A stretch of DNA of 64,000 bases from Synaphobranchus kaupii (lineage: Eukaryota > Chordata > Actinopteri > Anguilliformes > Synaphobranchidae): assembly GCA_029718625.1 (NCBI GenBank), contig CM056381.1, forward strand, positions 50,834,157 through 50,898,156, given 5' to 3'. Each line of letters starts with the position of its first letter. Position 1 is the stretch's first letter. The position numbers and the translations under genes were made by a program. This document shows positions 49,501-61,083 of the stretch, in pieces. The notes beneath the pieces are model-generated. The model saw only the letters and a program-made list of their open reading frames with translations, had not been told where the DNA came from and made no database searches.

Positions 49501-52500
49501 TGATTGGAGAGGGGAAAACGTATAAAGAAGTGCAGCAAATTATAGGATGCTCAGCTAAAATGATCTCAAATGCTTTAAAATGGCAACAAAAACCCGAAAC
49601 ACGCAGAAGAAAATGAGCAACTACTGTTAAAACGGATCGAAGAATAGTCAGAATGGCAAAGATTCAGCCAATCATCACCTCCAGAAAGATCAAAGATGAT
49701 CTAAAATTACCTGTAAGTGCTGTTACAGTCAGAAGACGTTTGATCGAAGCTAAGCTATCAGCAAGAAGCCCCTGTAAAGCATCATTGTTGAAAAAACGGC
49801 ATGTGCAGAATCGGTTAAAATTTGCTAAGGAACACATCGATTGGCCCCAAGAGAAATGGTGTAACATTCTGTGGACCGATGAGAGTAAAATTGTTCTTTT
49901 CAGGTCTAGTGGTCGTCGACAGTACGTCAGACGACCCCTGGGTACTGAATTCAAGCCACAGTACACTGTGAAGACAGTGAAGCATGGTGGCGCAAAAATC
50001 ATGGTATGGGGATGTTTTTCATACTACGGTGTTGGGCCTATTTATTGTATACCAGGGATCATGGATCAGTTTGAATACATCAAAATACTTGAAGAGATTA
50101 TGTTGCCGTATGCCGAAGAGGAAATGCCCCTGAAATGGGTGTTTCAACAAGACAACGACCCCAAACACAGGAGTAAGCGAGCAACATCTTGGTTCCAGAC
50201 AAAAAGGATTGAGGTAATGGAGTGGCCAGCTCAATCCCCTGACCTCAACCCCATTGAAAACTTGTGGGGTGACATTAAAAATGCAGTTTCTGAAGCAAAA
50301 CCCAAAAATTCACAGGAACTGTGGAATGTAGTTCGTTCATCCTGGGCTGAAATACCTGTTTCTAGGTGCCAGAAGTTGGTTGACTCGATGCAACGCAGAT
50401 GCGCAGCAGTTATCAAAAACAATTATGCAACTAAATATTAGTTCAGTAATTTAAAGTGAAGTTAAATCTTGAAAAATGTCTTCAGTTTATACAGTAAGTG
50501 TTTGAGTTTGAAGAGAAAAATGTTGACACTGCAATTTTTTTGAACAGATTAATATTCATTTTCTTTGCTTCCCGTAAAAGAATAACGCAGACTTGATAAA
50601 ATTTGTTAATGCTTTGATTTGGAATTGAATGTGTAATGTTTCCACTACATTTGAAATATGGAACTAAAAGCTATTAAAAAATATTTGCACTTTATTAACT
50701 TTTTTAACGCACTGCTATTTATTTCAACACAACTGTACGTCACAAAGACCGACAGCCAGCTCACTCACCAGAGTCTGCACAATCGCAATAATATTTTGTA
50801 GCTCAACAGAAACTGCTACTGCAGGAGAAACACAGCCCCTCTCTTTGTTGGACGTTCACTCTGTGTGAGAAGGAGCAAACGTTATTGTTCAGTATGTATT
50901 AACCTATATGAACCAGATTCTTATAAATATACATAATTAGGCCTCTATAATTTTCCATTTTCTTTTTCATCCCCAACAGTCGTCCATGGATGGCTATGCA
51001 ATCTGCGCCTGCTGAATGGCTGAAGCTAAGCAGGTTGTGGGCTTGGTTAGTACTTGGATGGGAGACCTCTGGGGAAAACTAAGTTGCTGCTGGAAGTGGT
51101 GTTGGTGGGCCAGTAGGGGGCAGTCTTCCCTCTGGTCAAATAAACCCCAATGCCCCAGTGCAGTGATGGGGACACTGTGCTGTAGGAGATGCCGTCTTTC
51201 AGATGAGACGTTAAACCGAGGTCCTGACTCACTGTGGTCATTAAAGACCCCATGACACTTATCGTAAAGAGTAGGGGTTTCCCCGGTGTCCTGGCTAAAC
51301 TCCCAACCCAGGCTCATTCAATCTGCCACCTAATCATCAAAGCGCTTTGAGTATCTAGAAAGGCGCTATATAAATGCCATGCATTATTATTATTATTAAA
51401 TTGTGTTGGAAACGTGTCTTGGAGGCCTTTTCTGTCATGGGCGCCTGCCGTTTTCCTCACTTTCCACGTTGTTTTCCGATCTATCTGATTTTTTCTGCAC
51501 TCCACCGCAGGGTTTTGCTTTGTCCCAGCGATTAGTGCTTTCACCTGTTATCAGGTATTTAAGCCCCGGAATTCCTCTTCCGGGTGCTTCACTATTTCTT
51601 CGTGTTACACGAACACAGGGTTTTGTTTTGCTGCCTCTACATTTTCTCAAAGAAAGGTTTTCTTTATTTTCTCTGTAGAGACAGTTCTCCTGTTTAAAGA
51701 AGCTCAGAGATTATTTCTCTTAATCTCTCTTTTCCTCTCCCCCTCCCGCTCCCACTCTCCTTTTCGAGAGTGCGAGCTTTATATTTATTTCATTATTTTC
51801 ACCTTTTATCGGGCTTCATAGCCAAGTTCCGAAGGTGCCTTATCTTTTCTCTGTTCTCGCCACAGCTGTTTCAGCTGTAGTGTACTGTTTATTTTCTCTG
51901 CCCAGTTTGCTCGTGGTTATCCCTATTTTGTTAGGGTGTTTTTTGTTTGGCTATTGCCAGGGAGTTTTTATCCCTTATTTTGTTGTCGCATTTGGCTCAT
52001 CCCTATTTAGCCCTAAACCCTCACATTTTCAACGGCATTTTGTGGTATTTCGCGCACTGAGTCAGATTACACCAAACTGTTTATATGTCACGTTTTCGGT
52101 CAAGGATGTTCGCCAAATTCAATAAACCTGTGTTAGGTTTGCGTTAGGTTAGGTTACCTGATCCTGAGGTAAAAGGTAACTAGCTAAGCAAACGTTACTT
52201 TACCCACAGTTTACCAATCATATCAAATGTAAGTAAATTTTACATTAACCTAATCGTTATATTACTATATTATGACTATACCATTAACCTAATCGTTGTC
52301 GCAAAACCAACACAAATTATTGATCCTTTGTAGCAGTGCAATGCCTACTAGCAAAGAAACCCACCTCCTGTAACTAGACTGCATTGACTGCACCTACTAA
52401 ATGACACTACATACAGGTTTAGTGCACCTGCTAAATGACTGCAACTGAAGTTTGACAATTATTTGAGAGCTGTAGGGAGATTGTGGAGGGGGTCCTGAAA

Positions 52501-55500
52501 TATACATATTTTATTTAGTGTGATTACAATATGATCAGTGTCCGTCTCTATATTTTTCCCTCCATCGCCCCTATCTCTTTCTCCCTCCCTCTCCTTGTAT
52601 TTGTCCCTTCCTCTCCCTCTGTATCTCTGCTTCCTTTTCCCTCTGAATCCTATATTTTTTCTCTCTCCTGTATTTCCTCTATCAATCCCCTCTAGCATAT
52701 TTAATCTCTGTCTAACTTCTGTTTATCCTGACCTCTATCCCCTCTCAAACCTCTGTCCTCTATATACTCTATATGTCACCTATCACTCTGTATGTAGTGT
52801 CTCTCTATCCTCTATCCATCAATCAGTGTGTGATATTCATATTGTAATTGGTTTTATTAGTAGTCTGCAATGTAATTTTAACAGTAAAGATGAACAATGT
52901 TCAAAATGAACATTTGACAGTATTGGAAAGAAATTACATTTGGTCTGGTCTCGGTCTTGGTCTCGCCCCCCCTCAGTCTTGGTCTTGACTCGGACTTGAT
53001 ACGCTCTGGTCTTGGTCTTGACTCGGTCTCGGTTTAGGTGGTCTCGACTACAACACTAGTCTAGCCTATGTCGTGGACTCGTAGGTCCCCGGACCTCTTT
53101 GCCTAGTTTACGCCTCTAAAATATTACAGAATGGCTTTTTTGAGATATCCTACCGATATCTCAAAATGTGACAGACATTCATTTTAAATGGTTTAATAAT
53201 ATTATGACATAAAGGGAATTATTTTATAGCATAACCTGCAAATAAAAACAAAGTCAAAAACATGCATAGCATCATTATGCAATATGCTTTTATTAACTTT
53301 ATTTTCTTTTGTCTTATTGCCATTATACTTTATGTAGAAGTCTGTAAAATAGAGTATAACATGCCCTTTATTCAAAACTATGTCAATAACTTAAAGCTGT
53401 TCAGGAAAACGTTTACCACATTTTGTTAAAAAATTAAAAATTACTCTTCCTTTGCTACTTCCCCAAGTACTGAAAGGCTGTTCTTTGCACCGAAAGGCTG
53501 TTTTCAGGAGACCTAGCTATCAAGCGTTAATTTTTGTGGGATTGTGCAGTTGATAACGCTTTTGACATGGAACCGTGTGAGCTCTTTGCTTCACGCTTTT
53601 GACATGGAACCGTGTGAGCTCTTTGCTTCACGCTTTTGTTTTAATGCCGCATTTCAGGGTATGATTACTAGACGTTTTGAAGCATCCACTCGCAAACTTC
53701 ACAATGGTAGTAGCTTTCTTCGCCATTGAAAACTAGCCATTTCAATTGAAACTTGTCTTTCTTGCTAGTTGTGTCTTTCTTATTAGTTTTAATTGTGATT
53801 CGCAACCAAGCACGCTTACCTCTGCTGGCTCCTTATCTTTAGAAGATGAAGCTGGAGCTTTCCTAACAAGCCAGCGATCCATCTCATTGGTGATTAATTT
53901 TACTTATTATTATAGGCTATTAGCCCAGTCTATTGCTGCACATGCATTCAACTTGCCTTTGCTCTCCTAGCCTACGCTGGCGGGCAGGTGATTGATTTCA
54001 GTGTTTGTTTAAATACCGTATCATCTTACTCGCATTTCACTAAAGCAGCCGGAGCACGCACAACTAATTTACTTGGAGATGGCTTATATGCAGCCTAACA
54101 AACAGTGCAGACAATTATCTTTTCAATTGTACTATTAGGCTATTAATTTAAAACCAATTATCATTTGAAATTTATCAGCGGGTTTTTCCTGCTTTATTGC
54201 AGACATATATACGGGATTCACCCAATTTGCGCAATCCCGCGCTGAATTTTCAGCCCTGACTTGAATTGTAAATGTTTTAATAATATGACAACATAAAAAG
54301 GAATTACTTGCCAAAAAAGGGTCTGAAACATATTGCTTCTAAGCCAGTGGTCCGTCCGAGTCGGTGACGCCAACTGCAAATAAGTCAAGCTTGAACCACG
54401 TTAGCCTGTTCCCGACCAGGCTAACCCCAACGCATATGTTGCCTTAGCGACATAACTGGCATCTAGTCAAGCTTGCTTTGTGAAACGGATTTATCCGAGA
54501 ACCTATCCTGACTTACTGAATTAACCCAGGTTTACAGGTTAATCACGCTTCGTGGAATACCCCCTAGTTCTTTTTAACAAAAAATAGACAAATATTGAGG
54601 GAAAATATTGTGCGTATGTAAACAGTTTGGGACATCTACAGATTTAACTGCTTTATCCTTTTGGCACTTGCTACCCCAATCACATTGCTGTGATATCACT
54701 CTTGCAGTTTCTTTTCGTATTCGAACATGCAGCCAGTTTTGAACCCACTCTTGAAAAGCTCCTACTAATTTCTTTTTGACGATGAGCGTCTCGTGAGGTA
54801 TGTTGCCAAATGGTTTCTGAAGCTTTGTAACTTCCTCAAATAAGTTGAGGAGATTTGTTAGGCATGACCTTACGCCATGTTGATTAACGTATGGCCTGTA
54901 TGCACCAAGGCACAGTCGGTCAGCATCTGGAATACTGCAGGACGAACCTGACAGTGCTCTTTCGTAAGAAAGTCACTCGACTTGTGCCGAATGATGGAAA
55001 CGGAAAGCGCCGCCCCAGACGTCAGTCCAGAATCCCATGTAAGGATTGACTGGGTTCAAATCTGGCCTCTGTGTTTCAGAGGTTTTCTGAGTGTATCTGG
55101 CCATTCGGTGTGGATTAGATCTTCAAACGCTTTTTCAAAACTGAACAAAGAGGTATAGGTCATTGTGACCCGGATTCCATCTCGAAATCCATTCCGATGT
55201 CTGCCATCGTTACCTGATGTTAAGCCACCCCTCTCTCACCAAGTTTAATATAAACTAATGTAACCAATACTTATATTTGTAGTTTAAAACTATAATGTTA
55301 AACTTTTAAACATAGAAATGCAAAAGCTCCCTTCCAGTTTATGCAAATTTGCGGGTCGATAGTTTTGTTTCCGCAGGTTCATTTTCTTTTCTGCCTGAAT
55401 TTATCTTCAAGGTGGTCCTTGCATGCCAGTGAAAAAGCCTTTCTTTCCTTTGATTTTGTGCCTTTCTGCTTTTAATCAGCCACTTTCCATGTTCTGTACC

Positions 55501-58500
55501 TGTTCTCACGCTGGAGGACGTGGGTTATGACATAAGCTGCAAACCTACAAAGCACCCTGATCAACTTCAATTATAGTCCGTGCACTTTATATGCCAGCCG
55601 GAGTGTAGGGCAGGCCGAGTGTTCAGAGCACGGTGTGTTAATGAGTCTGATTGAATAAGTGCAAACTTGTATATTCAGTCACATTTATGGAATACTACCA
55701 GTGCAGGGTAATGAATGAGGGACATCGTTCAACAGATCAGAGGGCTATATATGGAAATCATTGTAAACGATTTTGGCACGGTAGACTGACTGTGTGAGAT
55801 GTTTCGAATTTTTAATTAAAAATCTTTTACAGACGGGATGTCATCGCGCCGCTGTTTGAAGCTGAAGTTAAAACGAGAAATCTTTCCTTCGCAATCCTAA
55901 AGAAAAGCTTTTTTGACGTGGCCTTTGAATCCCCCCTGTCTGCTTTGTACAATTCCTTTCCTACCTCTCCAGGACAGACCTGCATGCCATTTCAAACAGA
56001 ACCCTAGAGTGTCCCTGTATGAGTCCCAAAGCCAGCAGCTTCAGCCTGTGTAGGATTCTGCCGTGATGACTGCGAATATCCCATATAAGGTTTTGTGCTG
56101 TCCCATGTACTGCCCATGAAAATGTCCTTTATATATCTCCCCTGGTATCTTAACATTTTTTTTCCAATACAATGGCTGCAATTCAGTCAAATGCATTTAT
56201 TTACGCGAATATGTGCATGCGACGTAATAAATGAAATGCCAGCCACAGTTGGCGTTGGCAGAGACCAAATATGATGCCAGATCATGGGGACCATGCATGC
56301 GCTGGAACAGTGTCTTAACATGATGTACCAATTAGCTGTTTGCTATAAATGTAATACTTAAATCTCCCATGGTTTGTGCAGCAGCTTGTACAGTGATGTT
56401 GTGTCCAGACATTGTATGTGTGTATATTACCTTGTTATTTAAAAAAAAAAAAACATTTAATCTTATTTTCAGTTTGAACTATGTCCTTATGGAAATCTGA
56501 CACCACTGCGTTCAAGAAAAGAATTACCTGAATGGTATAAAAAAAGTTTTAGTTTTAAGCTACCAACTAAGACATGCCTCTATACCCCACACCAAAACTG
56601 TCTGGGCCAGTCGAAAACATACACTAAAACTGAAATAATATCAAAGAACTCCAAAAAAAAAAATGCCAGTGCATCCCACCTGAGTACATATTGCCTATGG
56701 CTCAGACTGCATGATCAGTCACTGCACCCCATTCTTGGAACTCCCAAATATTTGGAAAATGAAAACTTGGTTCATGTCAGAAAAAAAGAAAACGTCTAAA
56801 CTAATTCAGATTCAGTTCTAATCTGCACTGATGCAATATCGTGTGCATTCAGATCTGGCTAGTGGCTACACAGCTAATGTTACTGTGACTGTGAGGGCCA
56901 TGCTGTAAACAGAGAAACAGACTGATGTATGTCCCAGATTTCCTCTCCTTTCTGAGGTTTAATGGTTCCTTTAGGTTGCTGGTGAATCACTGTTTTTTTT
57001 AATTGGTTTCTTAAGTAGGAATCTGGGCTAGTGTCCAATGCAGATTTGATTAATAGTATTTACTATTTCAAGCTGTAATGGAAAAACAGTACCTTCTGTC
57101 TGTGGATATGCTTCTCTACTCAGATAAGAAAAATCATTACCCTTGACGGATTTTTCTGGTTTTTATGGAACAATTGTAAGTACTGCAAGTGTGAGACCTT
57201 CATTAGCGTGTGATACAAGTTGAGATATCTTCTTCATGCACCTGTTCACTTGTGATGTTAACTTGTTCCAAATTGTGTTTTTTTGTTATAAAGGTATGCT
57301 ACAGATTAATGATTTGTGGTATTCCTTTGAAAAAAAAGATTGTTTTTCTTAGTTTTGTTTCTTCTCAAAAAGATGTCTTCCGCATAGTCCACGGAGAATT
57401 GTCTCCTGGATGCGAGTTGTACCCATTTCTTTTTGGTTAGCTCAATGATCTGCCCCCCTTTTTAAAGGTCTTTAATTTTGTTATTTTAATGTAAACTATG
57501 GACAAGTATGTGTTTGGATGACAAAGTTTTCTAGACTGACTTTTTTCTTTTCTTGCAACAAAGGTAGACAATATCTATCAAAATGAAATGGAAAAAGTAC
57601 ACCTGGTTTCAGTTTGTACGTTTGTTCCTGGGTGCTCTTGACATGGGTTTGTACACTTATTTTTAATTCAAGTAGACATGTAACATTTAAAGTTGAGTAT
57701 GGTCTGTTTGAGAAAGCGTTTTAGGGAAACGATTGACCTTTTTCATTTTGAAAATAAAGATTTAGCCTTATTTATTTAAACGTTGACGTGGTTTCGGATC
57801 ACGTTTAACTGTTTAACGAGAGTAAACAAGGTGACTTTTTTTTAAAAATTACATGAAACCTAGGAGAGATGAAAATGCGTAATTCAAATGTTTTTGGAGT
57901 TTTATTGTTTCATTTTGACGACACTTTGACGTCAGCCATTTCAAGAAATGGCAGCCACAATTACTCATGGAGGTCATGAGATTTTAAATGAATTTTGCCA
58001 GTGTTCCTTTTTTCAGAACCATCAAGGAAAGCGATTATGTCGTATATACATTCTCCTTGCTAGTAATATGTTCAGTTGGAAGTCTTAGGCCACACAGCTG
58101 CTTCAATAAAGTGACCATGATTGGCATGTCAAAATGAAATGGTATCCATTGACATATTATAATACAATTATAGGCTTCTTAAATATTTTGAATTGATATG
58201 TTTTCAATTTTAAATGAGAATGTCTTCACCATTTCAGTAAGTGGGAGCATTCTGAATTAGACAGTGTTTCAATGTCAAAAACAGTCACTCACTTTCGTTT
58301 CATTTTGGGGTTGTCTGTTCACCCTTCTTCTGGTCTGTTCACCCTTTTTACAAATAAACTGTGTCACTGAGTAGCTTACGAGGTGTGAATTTCAGTTCTG
58401 TTAATACGCAGTGTACTGTGTCATTTCTGCCGTTAACAGCTACAGTGCTAGTATTGCAGAACAGCTGCATTCCATGTGTTGAATCAAATTCGGCAAACAG

Positions 58501-59761
58501 ATTTTGTATCTTAAAGAATAAATTTTCTTTAGATTCACAGGAGAAAACTGAGCGTTTGTGACCCCATTTTATACATTAGTTGGACTGGGGGATCTGTGTC
58601 GATCTGCATAAAGGCCCGTCCACACCATATATAACGATGACTATAACAATAACGATGTGAGTATCCACACTGATAAACTATAATGTTCTGTAAACAGTGG
58701 CACCAAGCACGCACTGCGCTGCACGCTCCAGCTGTGTCGGCAGCTTATAAATTCTGATGGATTTTGATTGGCAGTGTTTCTATCGTTCATCAAATTAGTC
58801 AGTGATCCCAACGTTTGTCGCTGTCGTTGTTATGGTTGTGTTGTGGACTCCGCAATCCACTTGAGTTAGAACGATTTTTAAAACGATATATTAATAGTTA
58901 TCGTTATAGTTATCATTCTTGGTGTGGACAGACCTTAAGGACTCGCATGCCATGGTAATTTTTATAATAAAGGGCGGGTTACGATGTAGTCTTCATGGCA
59001 ATGTGCTTTTGAATGAGGAGTGCTCAATTCAGAAGCAAACTGCAAGTATAATTGGTGCTAGTAGCCCTTTGAAGTCCCACCTATGCAAGATTATGATTGG
59101 TCAGGAGTAGTACTAACTAACTAGGTTCACGTTAGAAAAGCGTATCCCCAGAAGTTGGGCAGTTGTCCCACATTGGAGTTAGAAGCTAGATGGGCGTACA
59201 GTTATGAGCCTCACTAGTAAAGCTAGTGTGGGCCTAACCTGGTGTAAACAAATATAAAAATCCACAGGTACCTTTCGTCAGGCCGTCCCAAACTCGATAG
59301 CATGAAGGGTGGGCAGCTCACATTTCCTGATGGTAGTACACTAGTTATTCGTCCTTTATTTGTGAGTAAAATGCATGTGAAAAGAATGCACTTCAATTAA
59401 TCTTCAAGGAGACGCCTCAAGCGCTGCCCCACGCGATTCTCTTGACTCCCTTTCACTTGCCCGTTAAGTACCCGACCTGCTTAAAGGTGTGCAGTTGTGT
59501 AAGTTGACTTAGTCAGAACAGGCCCCTAATTGAATGGTTGCCGTGGCACCCTTCCACAGGTGGTGAAGTCAGATACTGATGGGGAGGGGGCGAGCGAGCC
59601 GGAGACGCCGCTGGGCGAGCAGAAAGCGGGGCAGTCCCCCAGCTCTGACGTCATTGTGGAGGCCCAGAACTCAGACACTGCAGAAGATCGACCTGATGGG
59701 GTGGTGACCCAATGCAGAGACACCACTGAAGCTCTGGAGGGGCTGAAACTCAGTACCACAG
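36739..59761 (+). CDS. dis3l2: DIS3L2 3'-5' exoribonuclease, first five coding exons (partial)
   Basis: Exons 36739-37402, 37755-37897, 38174-38227, 46449-46550 and 59560-59761 join in frame with consistent phases at GT-AG sites. The gene continues beyond the window, so the RNB catalytic and S1 domains are not seen. Visible matches to DIS3L2 are: [64 protein letters not shown] (cold-shock domain 1), then DQWK|VVKSD; and SSDVIVEAQ before the next domain. I start at ATG 36739, which follows a CTTCACAG acceptor (exon from 36714). Known role: a cytoplasmic, exosome-independent RNase that degrades 3'-uridylated RNAs such as pre-let-7. The first coding exon adds about 220 low-complexity, basic residues ([15 protein letters not shown]) where the human protein has about 30. 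Later exons match human exon boundaries. Confidence 0.92.
37547..37586 (+). terminator. Cluster of three intronic AATAAA signals
   Basis: AATAAA at 37547-37552, 37558-37563 and 37581-37586, starting 23 bp after the stop of the read-through frame. They could support premature polyadenylation in the first coding intron of dis3l2. Confidence 0.35.
38640..39250 (-). pseudogene. LINE ORF1 remnant (L1/Tx1-like)
   Basis: Minus-strand frames with stops and shifts read in order: [53 protein letters not shown] and [20 protein letters not shown]. This order (short coiled-coil end, RRM-like 'RNNLRIVGLPE' motif, 'IEIERAHR' motif, C-terminal basic region) is that of ORF1 proteins of L1-type LINEs in fish. 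It lies in a dis3l2 intron, antisense to the gene, and is inactive. Confidence 0.6.
39600..41883. other. dis3l2 intron sequence, nothing recognised
   Basis: No exon, RNA gene or terminal repeat can be supported in this part of the intron that follows exon 38174-38227. Confidence 0.45.
41884..42033 (+). repeat. 50-bp minisatellite, three copies
   Basis: The 50-bp unit that contains CTATGAGATGTTGTAATACT occurs three times (that motif starts at 41891, 41941 and 41991) without visible differences except at the very end. Perfect identity suggests recent expansion. Confidence 0.95.
42632..43167 (+). mobile_element. 5'-truncated Tc1-derived MITE
   Basis: Nearly identical to 63383-63916 and ending CTTTCCGGATGCACTG before TA. 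The left terminus CAGTGCATCCGG is missing. The inner part matches the arms of the palindromic element at 28612-29806. It ends 10 bp before Tc1 copy B. Confidence 0.75.
43178..44706 (+). mobile_element. Tc1-type DNA transposon, copy B
   Basis: 1529 bp, the same termini as copy A at 4018-5548 and flanked by TA (43176-43177 and 44707-44708) within a TATATA tract. Apart from a 2-bp deletion and a handful of substitutions it matches copy A throughout. Confidence 0.95.
43476..44502 (+). pseudogene. Tc1 transposase, copy B, one frameshift
   Basis: Starts with the same [10 protein letters not shown] as copy A. Two bases are lost at about 43805 (CATCAGTGG where copy A has CATCAGCGTGG). This truncates the first frame at LHQWSAC, just after the second helix-turn-helix. 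The catalytic half stays open in the shifted frame from 43921, with all three acidic residues ([21 protein letters not shown]). A single recent lesion is the only obvious defect. Confidence 0.9.
44710..46448. other. dis3l2 intron sequence, nothing recognised
   Basis: An open frame of 130 codons at 45508-45900 has no recognisable motif or codon bias and is not called. A poly-A run lies near 45004-45019. The intron ends at the TTTGCAG acceptor before 46449. Confidence 0.4.
47760..48990. mobile_element. Decayed hAT-like non-autonomous element
   Basis: The left end TAGGGATGGGAATCG and repeated ATCGATTCC blocks are typical of a common teleost hAT-type family. The right part shows GGAATCGATAAGAGAATCGA and TTACGATTCCGAGG, but a clean right terminus is not found. 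Confidence 0.45.
49103..50735 (+). mobile_element. Tc1-type DNA transposon, third family
   Basis: 1633 bp with ends CAGTTGTGTTAAAAAAAATA and the complement of TATTTCAACACAACTG, flanked by TA (49101-49102, 50736-50737). CAGTTGTGTT ends are known from a widespread fish Tc1 family. It is distinct in sequence from copies A and B. Confidence 0.93.
49449..50441 (+). pseudogene. Tc1 transposase with a single in-frame stop
   Basis: Starts [20 protein letters not shown], the first helix-turn-helix, and runs to a TGA at 49614-49616. The same frame then continues without a break for the rest of the protein (about 330 residues in all). The second HTH ([19 protein letters not shown]) and the catalytic residues are present: Asp in LWTDESKI, Asp in FQQDNDPKH and Glu in DLNPIENLW, with 34 residues between the last two. 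The TGA is the only visible lesion, consistent with a young copy. Confidence 0.92.
51004..51395 (+). mobile_element. 5S-rRNA-derived SINE (SINE3 type)
   Basis: GAAGCTAAGCAGGTTGTGGG and TTGGTTAGTACTTGGATGGG, followed by GAGACC, reproduce the internal RNA polymerase III promoter region of 5S rRNA. The body then continues with a SINE-specific part. The 3' end, AAGCGCTTTGAGTATCTAGA...GGCGCTATATAAATGC, is the LINE-like tail of such SINEs and ends in (ATT)n. It is not a 5S rRNA gene: the 3' half of 5S is missing. Confidence 0.88.
51433..52025 (+). mobile_element. Solo LTR, TGTCATGG family
   Basis: 593 bp beginning TGTCATGG and ending CCCTCACA (TG...CA). A 5-bp duplication TTTTC flanks it (51428-51432 and 52026-52030). 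It includes TCAGGTATTTAAGCC, a plausible TATA-type box, near 51552. Its pyrimidine-rich body resembles that of the candidate at 15918-16451. No internal retroelement genes adjoin, so recombination between two LTRs is inferred. Confidence 0.65.
52935..53062 (-). repeat. Fragment of a 'TCTCGGTCTTGG' dispersed repeat
   Basis: Repeated GGTCTTGACTCGG/GGTCTCGG runs ending GACTACAACACTAGTC. This resembles the subterminal part of a common teleost DNA transposon family, but no terminus is defined. Confidence 0.4.
53556..53637 (+). repeat. 37-bp tandem duplication
   Basis: The unit ACGCTTTTGACATGGAACCG... repeats at 53556 and 53593, with a third partial copy from 53630. Confidence 0.9.
54569..58610. 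other. dis3l2 intron sequence, nothing recognised
   Basis: Apart from short poly-A runs (about 56441-56453) no feature can be supported. A 130-codon frame without a start codon on the minus strand near 54578-54977 has no known motif and is within chance expectation. Confidence 0.45.
58611..58936. mobile_element. 326-bp MITE, AAGGCCCGTCCACACCA ends
   Basis: AAGGCCCGTCCACACCA faces the complement of TGGTGTGGACAGACCTT. The subterminal parts TAACGATGACTATAACAATA and their inverse are rich in ATAACGAT. This end type is common among teleost hAT-like MITEs. The flanking duplication is not clear. Confidence 0.65.
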
Positions 59762-60666
59762 GTATGGCACGTCTGCATCCTTTTAGTGACATAAAAAGAA
59801 GTCTTTATAAGAACCAAATAACCAACAATACTAACTCATTACTCCCTGAAGAATGTGAAATCCAGGTTTCTGTATCACTTGAAAGTGAATTGTCATTACC
59901 CTGTATCGAAGACAACTTTATTTTTTTAAAATATTAATTTGTCACGCAACGTTGGGCTGAATGTCCAATTCCTACCCTATAAATTCCTATCCGAGGTTCT
60001 CCGAAACACACGGTGTCGAATTGCTCAGCTTCTTTTCACACACCGCAGCCCACAGCCAAGCAATGTAGTTGTTTTGGAGGAAGACATCTGTAATGCAGCT
60101 TTAGCATTTATTCCGATCGAACAGCGAGTGCCACTATGAGCGATGTAACGTGGACCCCTAACTGACTGAGCACTCCCGTAACGCGATGGCAGATTATGTG
60201 TCACCCAATGGAGCTACCGGCCACATGGCTGGCATGGTCTGGATTCTATCCAAGTCTGTGGGGCGACTACTCTATTTTTAACGTGGCAGCAGGCCAAATT
60301 CAAATGCCAGTGTAGGTATAAGCAAATTTAGGAGGCTGAACAGTTCCTGTAGAATCATCCTCTAGCACAATGAAACATCATGCTAATGATCCAATACCAA
60401 GAATTATATGCCTGGGAGGAATTTTTTTATATTTCTTACAATCTGGTAATAGTATCTAATTCTAATGTTTAATAAGTACTTCATGCCATCTAAAAAACAA
60501 ACGATAAAGAAAGAATACATGAACTGCATTTTTTCTGCGTTATTTAAAAACCTTACCATTACAATACAGTGATGAAAAAGGGAGTGAAAAAGGGAAGCTT
60601 TGATCACACATACTCTTTCTGCCACTGTCAAATATTCACATTGTAATGCTGCTGGTTTAATAGTTA

Positions 60667-61075
60667 GGTCACACTTGAAACAAAGTCTCCATATGAAGAC
60701 TTTATATAGCATATATATATAAAGCCTTCATAAATGAGACCATAATGGCTTCATAAATCATACATAAGCAAATGTCATGCTTCATGAAGGGTGACAACAC
60801 CTTTTGCAACATGTTATGTCAAATGTGACATAACCAACAATGTCACCTGACTAATGGCTAAACATTGTACTGGGTGACATAAAACATGCCTATATAGGAG
60901 GCTAGACTAACTGACACATCTGGCATAACATGTTGCATAAGGTGGTGTGATGTCACCCTTTATGAAGCATGACATTATCTTATGTATGATTTATGAAGCC
61001 ATTATGCCATGTTTATGAAGGCTTTATATAGCATTTATAAAGCCTTCATATGGAGACTTTGTTTAAAGTGTGACC
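60667..61075. mobile_element. 409-bp palindromic MITE with 8-bp duplication
   Basis: GGTCACACTTGAAACAAAGT faces the complement of ACTTTGTTTAAAGTGTGACC, and the inverted match extends through ATATGAAG and TATATAGCAT. The 8-bp AATAGTTA lies directly outside both ends (60659-60666, 61076-61083). An 8-bp duplication points to hAT-type mobilisation. Confidence 0.85.
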
Positions 61076-61083
61076 AATAGTTA

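Larger units (their letters stand above)
46804..54563. mobile_element. Possible 7.8-kb element, GGGGTATT ends and CTAGT flanks
   Basis: GGGGTATTTCATGAAGC at 46804 faces the complement of GCTTCGTGGAATACCCC ending at 54563. The 5-bp CTAGT lies directly outside both ends (46799-46803 and 54564-54568). The ends resemble the small MITE at 25789-25956. Within it are a MITE, a Tc1, a SINE and a solo LTR, so if real it has been heavily invaded. No transposase for it is seen. Two unrelated MITE ends are the alternative. Confidence 0.45.

Noticed and set aside
51004..51120. 5S rRNA gene
   Set aside because: Only the central promoter part of 5S is present. It is followed by SINE body and a LINE-like tail with (ATT)n, so it is a SINE.
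52459..52909. Low-complexity frame rich in Ser, Leu and Pro on plus and Arg/Gly on minus
   Set aside because: It is produced by a pyrimidine-rich (TCCCTC)n-like tract with no conserved protein features.
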